Shown in pieces: positions 1 through 7,315 of a DNA stretch of 12,057 nucleotides. Both the position numbers and the translations under genes were made by a program. Source of the stretch: CAZKRU01 sp964555235. GTDB lineage: Bacteria; Verrucomicrobiota; Verrucomicrobiia; Methylacidiphilales; CAMAQI01. The stretch is taken from positions 1 through 12,057 of the forward strand of contig CAZKRU010000096.1 in assembly GCA_964555235.1 (NCBI GenBank), read 5' to 3'. The notes under the pieces were generated by a model, which saw only the letters and a program-made list of their open reading frames with translations, was not told where the DNA came from and did no database searches. The number at the start of each line of letters is the position of its first letter. The stretch's first letter is position 1.

Positions 1-22
1 GGGTCCTTCTTCCCGCCAGGAC

Positions 23-50
23 AGATTTTGCATTTCCTAATGCAAAATCT
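23..50. repeat. Perfect 11-bp inverted repeat (hairpin)
   Basis: AGATTTTGCAT (23-33) and its exact reverse complement (40-50) flank a 6-base loop. The stem is AT-rich. Neither strand has a clean run of T directly after it, so it is not a textbook terminator, although it lies just beyond the dispersed repeat at the far end of the operon. Structure is seen directly; function is unknown. Confidence 0.7.
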
Positions 51-145
51 GGGTTTAAAAACAAAAAAGGGTTTCTTGGCGGCTTGGCGAACTTCGCGAG
101 AGACAACGACTTAGCAAGTTTGTTCTTTAGGAGGCACCAAGCTCA
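51..145 (+). repeat. Dispersed intergenic repeat, copy 1 (right half only)
   Basis: Bases 64-89 are identical to 7234-7259 (26 bp). Bases 93-133 match 11581-11621 at 39 of 41 positions and correspond to 7264-7304. The tail CACCAAGCTCA (135-145) recurs at 7305-7315. The left half of the element, with the GCCCC/GGGGC hairpin found in copies 2 and 3, is absent here. All three copies lie between genes and point the same way. No transposase or target-site duplication was seen, so a REP-like or MITE-like non-autonomous repeat is the best description. Confidence 0.75.
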
Positions 146-294
146 CAAAGGGGGAATCCTTTTTTGTTCGATCGCTTTGAGCGACTCGTTCTTGGTTTCC
201 AAAAATAAAACCAGTTTTCTTATTTTCTATGGGATCGCTAAGGATTGGGGGTTGATGGTTTGATGATTCCGGGATGGGAAGAAGGATTGTTTTT

Positions 295-321
295 CGCGCA
301 GAGTTCGCAGAGAACGCAGAG
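295..321. repeat. Three tandem 9-bp CGCAGAG-type units
   Basis: CGCGCAGAG, TTCGCAGAG and AACGCAGAG follow one another without a gap, each ending in CGCAGAG. The array stops five bases short of the stop codon of the minus-strand gene at 326. A related degenerate motif (CGCGCGGAG...) occurs in the inverted repeat near 11666-11757. Confidence 0.7.
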
Positions 322-325
322 GGTT

Positions 326-1009
326 TCAACGAAGCGTCCGTTGCTTGCCGACTTTTTTTGGAGGCGCCTCAAAAGCGAGGGCTCGTTCGAGTTCCGCTGT
401 AAATCTTGCCGGCAGGACGAGTGGTTCCTTCGGTAACGGCAGGTCAAAGGAAAATGTCGCAGTTAACTGGCCGTTGCTCCATGCCATCGGCTTTAAGGTG
501 GCGTCATTGATCCACGCATAGACGGTTTGATTCTCCCCTTCGGCGATCTCGATTTGCGTTTCATAGAATCGGCATTTCTCCCCTTTAAACGGCTTCATTC
601 CTTTATAGGTGCCTTTTGAGACCCATGAAAATGTGGAATTGTCGAGTTGGCGAAAGCCCAAATAACTTCCTTTCATCGACCGAATCGGTCCATTCGGCTC
701 GGTTTCGAAGATTGCGAGTGATGGGGTGGTCAATATCCAATATTCCGTGTTCCCTCCTTTATTCCAGAAAACCGTGTCCCGACGGAGATTGCCGGTCCGC
801 ACGGCATCGAGTTTTTTAATTTCGCGGATGGCGGGAGTGCTCCCTGCAGGCGACTTCGTGGTGTTTGCCGCAGTGTTTTCGAAGGCGACGGACCACGCCG
901 CATTTCCTTCAGGGAAATTGACCGAATGAACGATCTCTTCTTCCCCCTTCAATGGGGTGATATGGAGGGAGAGTGAGAGGATCAATAAACTTTTTAGGAT
1001 TTTATTCAT
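326..1009 (-). CDS. Small exported protein of unknown function, last gene of the pseudopilin operon
   Basis: Predicted 227 residues. I chose the ATG at 1009-1007 because it is followed directly by a signal peptide (MNKILKSLLILSLSLHITPLKG, then an acidic EEE) and overlaps the stop codon of the preceding cassette A gene by 8 bases; a weak GAGG lies a few bases upstream. A longer frame reaching 1105 would bury the signal peptide and overlap A by over 100 bases, so I rejected it. The mature part looks beta-rich with many aromatic residues. A segment near residues 160-180 (YAWINDATLKPMAW, then TATFSF) resembles the strand pattern of LolA-like or similar periplasmic beta proteins, but this is only an impression. 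No family is recognised. Its translational coupling suggests a role with the cassette proteins, for example as a periplasmic partner or cargo. Confidence 0.75.
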   Translation of the reverse strand: MNKILKSLLILSLSLHITPLKGEEEIVHSVNFPEGNAAWSVAFENTAANTTKSPAGSTPAIREIKKLDAVRTGNLRRDTVFWNKGGNTEYWILTTPSLAIFETEPNGPIRSMKGSYLGFRQLDNSTFSWVSKGTYKGMKPFKGEKCRFYETQIEIAEGENQTVYAWINDATLKPMAWSNGQLTATFSFDLPLPKEPLVLPARFTAELERALAFEAPPKKVGKQRTLR

Positions 1010-4000
1010 AAACTGCCTCGAGTTGTTGATCAACGATCTTGCCGGTAAATCGGTCAATGGCCACATGCAACCAATAGCGACGCTCTCCTTGAACGATAAA
1101 CGCACTGCTTAGTGATCCGGCATCGGTCGCGGCACTCGGGGGGAACTTGCCTGATTGCGCAATGACATCGATCATCAAATTCCAGGTGCGCAGGTTGATG
1201 GAGGAGGAGAGCGCGCGCATCGAAGCTTCAGCATAAGTCTTGTTGCCAAGAGGTTTGTTGGTGGATGTATCATTTTGCGGAATCGCTGCCAACGCCGTAT
1301 AAATCGGTGTGCCAAGACGATTGACCAAATCTGCCGGATTGACCAAGGGTCCATTGGCTTTGATCTCATCGACAATGGCTTGGGCCACAACCGAGGCTTC
1401 CGTGGTTGCTTGAGAGCCACTGAGAAGTACTTGAGTCGAAGTGTCATTTGCAATCGTTCCCGTAATGATCGCTTTCAAGACCGCTTCGGATGCACTATTG
1501 GGGTTGATCTTGCCGGCGACGACGCTCGGTTCATCCCGGACGGAAAAGAGGTCCAACAAACCGCCGTCAGCAGAGGAGGAGGACCAGAGATCGACGGTTT
1601 TGAAGGGCTGATCCCGAAAGGCGTATCCCAATTCACCGACCGATCGAAAAGGGCGATTTAAAATGACGGGGCGCCGTCTTGGGAGCGACGTCGAAAGGTA
1701 GGATCCGGTTCCTGGGATTGGTGGTTTATTGTTTAGACTGTAAGTCATCATGCCATCCCCGGTCGAAAAACTACCGCGGAAGGCATCGCCGGGACGTGTT
1801 ACTCCGTCCGGATCTTTATACCGAAAACCGGAGGTCGGAAGATTCAGTAGCCAGTCGTCAAAGTGGTATAGATTATCGGGGGCTGCGGCCAGAGTATGAG
1901 TAAATCCGGCGCTTGCTCTGGGCCATCCGCGATGCAATCCCGTGTGCCGCTCCAATTTCGGTGGTGTTGGCGATACGTTTTCTTTGGAGGGGTCAAGATA
2001 AAGGATCGAAGCATTTTGTTTCCACTGGTAGGATTGGGCGCCCGTCCCCTGTCTTCCACTGGAAACCGAAAATCGATCCGTACGTGGGTCCGGACGTGCT
2101 AAAATGTTTCCCCAAATGGCAGAACCGTATTGAGGGCTGTTCTGGGTTACCATTTGCCCTTGGCGGGCCATTGCCGTATAAGGCCGCCAGTGAGTGCCAT
2201 CATGATATTCCAAGACAAAAGTTAAGTGAAAATTCGGAGTGGGCCAAATGATGCTATTAGCATTGGTGGTGTCGCGATAGACGTCACCAAGCCAGACGGC
2301 CATGAATTCGCGGTTGGTCAGGTTCCCATCCCACAACGCAGCGGTTGCTCCAACTGGATATCGGTTTGCATTGATGGTGGTGCCGAAGGCGGTATCTTGG
2401 TAGTTCCTGGCGGGAACCGTATGGCCCGTCAGCGATATGGGTTGGTCATAAAAGGGAAGTGGAATCGTCGAAGAGGAGGCCAGATTTTTAAAATAAACAA
2501 TGCCGCTCGCGTTCGGATTCGTCGTATCAGTTCCAAAAGCCACTGTCGGGCTGTGGTTTGCATGAAAGGGATCATCGCCTGCGTTCCACAAGTAGCAGGA
2601 TCCATAGGTTACCAGGCGTAGTGAGGTTGGCGTTTTCGGGTAGTTCGTCAGGTCGGCGGTCGTGCTGTCGTGAGGATTCCAAATTTCGGGTTGCAGCCAA
2701 ACAGCCATCACGTCGGGCGTGGGAATCGGGGTCAGCGCTGTAGCTCCGTGATTGGGCCGGTAGCAGGAGATGACTCCCATCGCCTGAATCAATGGCAGAT
2801 TCTCCATTCCAAAAACCGTGTTATAAAATTCGTTTTCGGAGGCGCTGTAGGCTGACTTTGTCATGTTATTGAGATAAATGGCGGTTGGATAGTTATCCGC
2901 ATCCGATTGGTCGATGATATTTACCCCGATTTGGAGAAGATGGTGATCTTCTCGCAGGGAGTACGCCTCAAAATCTTTTCCCAGCGGCCCCTCCCAGTTT
3001 GGACCATTCGTACCGTGATTGATATTGGGGGCAGTCGCGCCGGGATGTCCGCCGAGCGAACCATGAAGGATTCCGGCTTTCAAGAGTTCAAAAAAATCCG
3101 GTTCACGCCTGGCCTGAATCACTTCCTCCAAGGTCATGATATTGTTCGAATCTCCATGATCGTAGTTCCATCGAGCATTGGATGAGGAGCCTCCGGTGGA
3201 GGGAGACCAAGTCAGACCGAAGCAGGCTTTGATCGCCGCGGCGCGCTGGGCGGCGGTCAGGGAAGTGGCGAATACGGCCGTATTGGGGCCGTCGTGTCCC
3301 AGCCAGGCCAGTTTCGCAAGGGAAAATCGGCGCGGAACCAATGGGTCTCCGGCGCGGACCTCCAAGGGATCTTTGAGGGTACCGTCATCGTTGTATTGCG
3401 TAATCGTGGCAGACATTGCATGGCGCACGTTCACAAAATTGCGGTTGATGGCACTGGAATCGTCTGCAAGGCTGGAGTAATTAATGGTGGATCCTGTCGG
3501 CGTTGCCGGGGTCCAGCTCGGAGCCGTGACCGCGCGACTGAAGGTGCCGAGATACGGAAGGGCGTCGACGCTGAACCCGAGTGCCTTCTGCAATTCGAGC
3601 AATTGCTGTCGACTGACAAAGGCCTGATCCGTCCTCGGGCCGCTGCCAGGGGTTTTCCAAGTGGTCGAGCTGACTTTGAGAAAGCCATTGGTATTGGTCA
3701 CGACGGAATCGAAATAGCGAGCGGCACTCGCTTCCTCAAAGAGGGATTCACCGAAACTGCCGCTCGGTTGCGCGGAGGCGTAGTTCCGCCAGGCAACCAG
3801 GTCCGTCGTCGCCTTTTCTGGCAATCCAATTTTGGTAAGATCGGCAAAGCTGATCGCCCCCTTTCCTCCGTATCCAAACCGTTTCAGGTTATAAGGGTCA
3901 GGAGTGGGATGCGGAGCACTGGGCGGCAAGACTCCAATGGGAGTCATCGGGTAACCGGCCACATTGGCATCAAGCAGGGCGCCTTCGTCGTAGATCGCAT

Positions 4001-4622
4001 AAGCATACCGACCGGTAACCGTTTTTTTGGGTGCGGAGATGGCCTCCGGGCCCCGGTCGGTCACATAAACCCATTTTGGGGCGGTAAAGTCGCTGATGGG
4101 GGTCGTATTGCTCTCCTTATCCTTAATGGCGGAAGGGTCGCGAGGAAGCAGATAATGCTTATTCCAACGAGCGGGACTGATACTTCGTCCGTTGGCTGAA
4201 GGAGCGCTGGAAAGGGCACTGGATGCGGGGTGATCCGCACCGGGGGCTAGAATTTCCGCATCCGTGCTGATCCGGAGCAAGGTCGGCATCAGGTTTGGAA
4301 TCGGGGGGGCTGGATTCCGCACGGGGGCCATGTTGGTGGAGTTCGACGGGACATAGGTCTTTTGCTCTCCGATGATTCTTACGGTCGAGCCGTTGACGAT
4401 TTCCTGTTTGAGGTCGCCCGTGATGATTTGGAGTGCGCTCCGGGCAAGTTCATCCACATTGGCCTGGTGGAAGCTGCTGCTGGAGAGCTGGCTTCCTGCG
4501 GTGGCTCTCGCGAAGAAGGCGACGATTGCAACGGTGAGCAAAACGACAAATGCGAGCACCGTAACAATCGCGATTCCTCGCTCGTGATGGTATTTGAGAT
4601 GGGGCTGTTTCATTAGAATCAT
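1002..4622 (-). CDS. Verru_Chthon cassette protein A; giant GspK-like pseudopilin
   Basis: Predicted 1206 residues. The N-terminus has a basic leader, a likely prepilin cleavage point (RG16|I17) and a hydrophobic helix (IAIVTVLAFVVLLTVAIVAFF, residues 17-37). Position +5 is Thr21, not the Glu found in ordinary pilins; GspK-type minor pseudopilins also lack Glu+5. Near the C-terminus, residues 992-1001 (FRSVGELGYA), 1039-1044 (INPNSA, before SEAVLKAI) and 1174-1186 resemble GspK features, where an iNvNTAp..vL motif is usual. The roughly 900 residues between are rich in Ser, Thr, Pro, Asn and aromatics, consistent with a large extracytoplasmic domain. From memory it fits TIGR02600. GspK proteins are usually about 300-350 residues, so this one is far larger. 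Its ATG overlaps the stop of cassette C (ATGA); a second ATG at 4613 is possible. Confidence 0.88.
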   Translation of the reverse strand: MILMKQPHLKYHHERGIAIVTVLAFVVLLTVAIVAFFARATAGSQLSSSSFHQANVDELARSALQIITGDLKQEIVNGSTVRIIGEQKTYVPSNSTNMAPVRNPAPPIPNLMPTLLRISTDAEILAPGADHPASSALSSAPSANGRSISPARWNKHYLLPRDPSAIKDKESNTTPISDFTAPKWVYVTDRGPEAISAPKKTVTGRYAYAIYDEGALLDANVAGYPMTPIGVLPPSAPHPTPDPYNLKRFGYGGKGAISFADLTKIGLPEKATTDLVAWRNYASAQPSGSFGESLFEEASAARYFDSVVTNTNGFLKVSSTTWKTPGSGPRTDQAFVSRQQLLELQKALGFSVDALPYLGTFSRAVTAPSWTPATPTGSTINYSSLADDSSAINRNFVNVRHAMSATITQYNDDGTLKDPLEVRAGDPLVPRRFSLAKLAWLGHDGPNTAVFATSLTAAQRAAAIKACFGLTWSPSTGGSSSNARWNYDHGDSNNIMTLEEVIQARREPDFFELLKAGILHGSLGGHPGATAPNINHGTNGPNWEGPLGKDFEAYSLREDHHLLQIGVNIIDQSDADNYPTAIYLNNMTKSAYSASENEFYNTVFGMENLPLIQAMGVISCYRPNHGATALTPIPTPDVMAVWLQPEIWNPHDSTTADLTNYPKTPTSLRLVTYGSCYLWNAGDDPFHANHSPTVAFGTDTTNPNASGIVYFKNLASSSTIPLPFYDQPISLTGHTVPARNYQDTAFGTTINANRYPVGATAALWDGNLTNREFMAVWLGDVYRDTTNANSIIWPTPNFHLTFVLEYHDGTHWRPYTAMARQGQMVTQNSPQYGSAIWGNILARPDPRTDRFSVSSGRQGTGAQSYQWKQNASILYLDPSKENVSPTPPKLERHTGLHRGWPRASAGFTHTLAAAPDNLYHFDDWLLNLPTSGFRYKDPDGVTRPGDAFRGSFSTGDGMMTYSLNNKPPIPGTGSYLSTSLPRRRPVILNRPFRSVGELGYAFRDQPFKTVDLWSSSSADGGLLDLFSVRDEPSVVAGKINPNSASEAVLKAIITGTIANDTSTQVLLSGSQATTEASVVAQAIVDEIKANGPLVNPADLVNRLGTPIYTALAAIPQNDTSTNKPLGNKTYAEASMRALSSSINLRTWNLMIDVIAQSGKFPPSAATDAGSLSSAFIVQGERRYWLHVAIDRFTGKIVDQQLEAVYE

Positions 4623-5560
4623 GGGTTGGGGTTGATAAAGAAGTGGCGACCGTAAACACGAAGCGCAGATGCGGACGCCTGGGGAATTTTATGAACAGGA
4701 TCAAGGATGGCCATCTGCCATTGGGCTTCCAAGTCACCTCGCTTCATGCCGCTGGAAAAATCTTTCATCGCACTGGCCAGAGTTTCCAACTGCCTGTTGC
4801 TCACGAGTTCCTTGCTTTTGGGATCGATGACGGCAATGGCAACGCCGATCGCCCCCACATCGCGCAAACCGTCTACCGAGGTATGATTCGGAATGCGCGT
4901 ATCCCAAGGGGTGACACTGAGCGTGGAAGGAAGAACCGTTCCGCTCGGCAGGAGCTGGCCGCGGAGAATGTAATAATACTCGAACCGGAAGACCTGCGGT
5001 CCCATCAGTTCGTACTTGTCATCGGGCTCCAGACTCGTGGCGACGGGCCATGTTTCTGCAATCTTCAGCGGAAGAAAAACGATGGGGGTGTTCGTCGCCA
5101 AAGCACTATTCCAGAGCAGACCGTAGCCCAGTCTTTGAAATTTGCTTCTGCTTGAACCGCCGGCGGCACTGTTGATACGATATCCGACTAGCGACAATGG
5201 ACTTTGAGAACCTGAGGGGTAGTAGCCTGGCACTTCGCTGTAAAAGGCCATCTGATCCTGGCCGGGTTGAGGGGTGGTGGGGGTCTTGAGGTAGTAATCC
5301 ACGTCCTGACGTTTGACCATGCGCGAAAAATCAATGCTCATTCGGTCCAGAACGGCTCTTGCCTGGGCATCCGCTTCCATGTGCTTGTTACTGAGGGTGG
5401 TGACGGAGGCCGCGTTACTCATGAGTGAGCTGAGCATTACGACCAGAATGGAGAGGATCGCGGTGGCAGCGAGGAGCTCCAGGAGGGTAAATCCTGAAAC
5501 CGCGACTCCCCCAGAGGAATACGGACTGAACTTCGTAAATGCGAATCTCCGACTCTTCAT
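4619..5560 (-). CDS. Verru_Chthon cassette protein C; GspJ-like prepilin
   Basis: Predicted 313 residues. A type IV prepilin signal is clear: leader ending VSG23, then F24-TLLE28-LLAATAILSILVV, with Glu at +5. The segment after the membrane helix (residues about 50-80, with AVLDRMSIDFSRMVK) resembles GspJ, which carries a similar amphipathic helix. From memory it fits TIGR02599. I chose ATG 5560-5558 because it forms an ATGA overlap with the stop of cassette B and gives a leader of normal length; the open frame runs upstream to an ATG at 5638, but that would add 26 unrelated residues and a long overlap. It should be processed by a PilD-type peptidase and anchored in the inner membrane until assembly. 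It ends in an ATGA overlap with cassette A. Confidence 0.88.
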   Translation of the reverse strand: MKSRRFAFTKFSPYSSGGVAVSGFTLLELLAATAILSILVVMLSSLMSNAASVTTLSNKHMEADAQARAVLDRMSIDFSRMVKRQDVDYYLKTPTTPQPGQDQMAFYSEVPGYYPSGSQSPLSLVGYRINSAAGGSSRSKFQRLGYGLLWNSALATNTPIVFLPLKIAETWPVATSLEPDDKYELMGPQVFRFEYYYILRGQLLPSGTVLPSTLSVTPWDTRIPNHTSVDGLRDVGAIGVAIAVIDPKSKELVSNRQLETLASAMKDFSSGMKRGDLEAQWQMAILDPVHKIPQASASALRVYGRHFFINPNP

Positions 5561-6057
5561 TGATTCCGATCCAAGGCAGTGAATATTTGGACGGACCCCA
5601 ACGGACGCGCCGCGGCAGGGTCGATGGATGCCGGCCAACTGACCTTCAAATTGACAAGGGTCGAAGCAGCGGCTGCATTGGTGCCGCCGTTTGGAAGGAA
5701 GCGTGCCGTCAGACGGAAGCGTGCTTCCGATGGTTTAGCAGTGACCTGGCCTTCGCTATTGAAGAAAATCGGTGATGCATTCTGGGGGCTTGAAACCGGA
5801 TTTGCCGGAATGGGAATTGCATATTCCTGAGAAGTGACCGCCAGTCCTGGCGGCAGGGTCGATGGGGTCGCGCGCAAATCGGAGATGACTGCAGAGAGGA
5901 TGCCATTCGCTCCGGTTTGGTGACTGGCCGATTGGCTGGTGTTCAAGCCGACCGGTAGAAGTCCAAAAAGTGCGACCAAGCAGAACGCCGCAATCCCGAG
6001 GGAGAGAGTCACTTCGACCAGCGAAAAGCCACCCTGTTGTTTTGTGAGCATTCTCAT
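5557..6057 (-). CDS. Verru_Chthon cassette protein B; GspI-like prepilin
   Basis: Predicted 166 residues. It has a short leader (MRMLTKQQGG10), then F11-SLVE15-VTLSLGIAAFCLVALFGLLP, a textbook type IV prepilin signal with Glu at +5. Its small size, LVEVTLSLGI core and position between GspH-like and GspJ-like genes fit GspI-type minor pseudopilins. From memory it belongs to TIGR02598. The ATG (6057-6055) overlaps the TGA of cassette D (6056-6054), and its own TGA overlaps the ATG of cassette C, so translation is probably coupled on both sides. An in-frame ATG two codons later (6051) would also keep the leader. The residues after about 100 are a small, polar, Ala/Ser/Pro-rich globular part with no recognisable motif. 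Confidence 0.87.
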   Translation of the reverse strand: MRMLTKQQGGFSLVEVTLSLGIAAFCLVALFGLLPVGLNTSQSASHQTGANGILSAVISDLRATPSTLPPGLAVTSQEYAIPIPANPVSSPQNASPIFFNSEGQVTAKPSEARFRLTARFLPNGGTNAAAASTLVNLKVSWPASIDPAAARPLGSVQIFTALDRNQ

Positions 6058-6917
6058 TGGCGATAAATTTTTACAGTGCCGGCGACTCCGGAGATCTGCA
6101 CGGCGCAGGCATTTTTGTTCTTGGTGTTAGAATCTTTGTTGTGGATCGGTTGCAGGCCAATTTCCACGACCGGGCGCATGTCATAAGTCGAGTTGACCCT
6201 GCACTCGCCTCGGGGATTAAATTGGAGGGTCTTCTTGAAGGTATATTTCGGGGACGGTGCCGGATTCCCGACGGGGTACTGAAAGGGAAACTTGGAGGAA
6301 CTGGGCGGATTGGTACCGCCAATTCGTGCCTCATTGGAACCGACGGCCGGGCGGGTGTCAAAATCCTCTCCGGTATTCAAGCCGTCTGAAAATGACGCGA
6401 GGCGAATATTTCCCATTCGGATCAGCTTACCCAATTGAATCAATCGGCTCGCAGAAAGGCTATTGGAGGCACTCTCGCTCGCATTGGGATCGAATCCCTG
6501 CAAGCCGTCCCTTGAGGCGACAACCGAGATGACAATCTCGCTCGTGCCTGTGAGCGGGAAACCATTTTCCTCAAAAAATCCGACCCAGACATAGGTGTTG
6601 TGTGTAATCGCATGCGCTCTGGCAATTTCGAGGACATTGGCCAGATCGTGCGCAGATTTTGTGATTTCTCCAGCACCTTTGAGGGAGGTGAAGATGGGGG
6701 CCATGAACCCCGTGAGAAGCGCGATGATCGCGATCACGACGAGGATTTCAACAAGCGAGAATCCGGGCGAGCCTCCCACCCGTGACTCGATGGGTAAAAT
6801 ATCGCGGGGATTTCGGCGAAAAAAACTACCTCCACGCCGGTAGCGGCGCATCATCTCCAGAACCGTATTCCATTCGAATTCGCAGTCGGCCCGCAGTACG
6901 TTAAAGTGATCAGTCAT
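6054..6917 (-). CDS. Verru_Chthon cassette protein D; GspH/GspG-like prepilin, first gene of the operon
   Basis: Predicted 287 residues from the first ATG (6917). The prepilin signal is SPG52|F53-SLVE57-ILVVIAIIALLTGF with Glu at +5. The next helix (DLANVLEIARAHAITHNTYV, about residues 86-105) and the C-terminal LQFNPRGEC, ACAVQISG and AGTVKIYR closely follow the GspH pattern (..ARaeAi.r.., ..F.p.G.., ..vs..G.v..). From memory it fits TIGR02596. The 52-residue leader is long; ATGs at 6854 and 6851, just after a GGAG, would shorten it to about 30 residues, and no good ribosome site precedes 6917. The true start is therefore uncertain. Asp/Ser/Asn-rich loops lie in the middle. It ends with an ATGA overlap into cassette B. 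Confidence 0.87.
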   Translation of the reverse strand: MTDHFNVLRADCEFEWNTVLEMMRRYRRGGSFFRRNPRDILPIESRVGGSPGFSLVEILVVIAIIALLTGFMAPIFTSLKGAGEITKSAHDLANVLEIARAHAITHNTYVWVGFFEENGFPLTGTSEIVISVVASRDGLQGFDPNASESASNSLSASRLIQLGKLIRMGNIRLASFSDGLNTGEDFDTRPAVGSNEARIGGTNPPSSSKFPFQYPVGNPAPSPKYTFKKTLQFNPRGECRVNSTYDMRPVVEIGLQPIHNKDSNTKNKNACAVQISGVAGTVKIYRQ

Positions 6918-7312
6918 GGGGGATGGAACGTGAAATCAACCTACCTTGATCCCAATCAGAAACCATAAAAAAAAATTATCATTTTTTGACTTTTTCTTCT
7001 CCGATCCGTGGGTCGATCGTCGTCGGTCGCCGGATCTGGGTAACTTCGTCTCTTGGACTCAGCACAATAGTGTACGGAGTCCGAAACAGTGCATCATTAG
7101 CGAAGAATTGACGCGGCGGAGGTTTCACACAAAGCATCAGCCCCCGTGCTCGTGGGGCAATCGGTGGTGAGAACTGGATTTTGTCTCTCGCCAAGGTCGC
7201 CAAGCCCGCGAAGGAATATTCGACTTTAAAACCAAAAAGGGTTTCTTGGCGGCTTGGCGGGACTTGGCGAGAGACAGCATCTTAGCTCTTTTGTTCTTTA
7301 GGAGCACCAAGC
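6918..7312 (-). promoter_or_regulatory. Upstream region of the pseudopilin operon
   Basis: This 395-base stretch has no gene. Reading the minus strand towards cassette D, an AT-rich block (about 6964-6998) contains TGATAATTTT ahead of the operon; it is the most promoter-like part, but I cannot pick a convincing -35/-10 pair. A nested hairpin (7055-7082) lies further upstream. Most of 7126-7312 is dispersed repeat copy 2. The AraC gene at 7313-8200 is on the same strand and ends here, so read-through into the operon is possible because no clear terminator is visible between them. Confidence 0.35.
7055..7082. repeat. Nested hairpin between AraC gene and cassette operon
   Basis: GGACTC (7055-7060) pairs with GAGTCC (7077-7082), and inside it CAC (7063-7065) pairs with GTG (7070-7072) around an AATA loop. 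No T-run follows on either strand, so termination would have to be rho-dependent or the hairpin may have another role. Confidence 0.5.
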
Positions 7313-7315
7313 TCA
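7126..7315 (+). repeat. Dispersed intergenic repeat, copy 2 (longest copy)
   Basis: The left part, 7126-7161, matches 11511-11546 at 34 of 36 positions, including 25 identical bases (7137-7161), and contains a GCCCC/GGGGC stem (7140-7144 with 7154-7158). The right part, 7234-7315, matches copy 1 (26 identical bases at 7234-7259). Between them lies an imperfect long inverted repeat: GTCTCTCGCCAAG from 7183 onwards pairs with the complement ending at 7275. The right end of the element includes the TGA stop codon of the AraC gene (7313-7315), so the repeat abuts, or supplies, that gene end. Confidence 0.75.

Larger units (their letters stand above)
1..325. other. Non-coding region downstream of the pseudopilin operon
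   Basis: No convincing gene lies here; the short open frames have no recognisable product. The stretch contains a perfect 11-bp hairpin (23-50), one copy of a dispersed intergenic repeat (about 51-145), an unremarkable section (146-294), and three tandem 9-bp units (295-321) that run up to the stop codon of the next gene on the minus strand. A weak 5-bp stem (172-176 with 180-184) is also present. I see no typical rho-independent terminator for the minus-strand operon that ends at 326. Confidence 0.6.

Noticed and set aside
111..329. 72-residue open frame on the minus strand, ending in repeat copy 1
   Set aside because: No ribosome site, no recognisable product, and it runs through repeat sequence.
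1010..1105. Upstream extension of the small exported protein
   Set aside because: It would overlap cassette A by more than 100 bases and place 32 residues before an evident signal peptide.
1155..1661. 168-residue open frame on the plus strand
   Set aside because: Antisense to the C-terminal part of cassette A; composition typical of a shadow frame, no start signal.
3294..4199. 301-residue open frame on the plus strand
   Set aside because: It lies wholly antisense to cassette protein A, which has a clear family match, and its Arg/Gly-rich product has no recognisable domain or ribosome site.
5561..5638. Upstream extension of cassette C
   Set aside because: The ATG at 5560 forms an ATGA overlap matching the other junctions and gives a normal prepilin leader.
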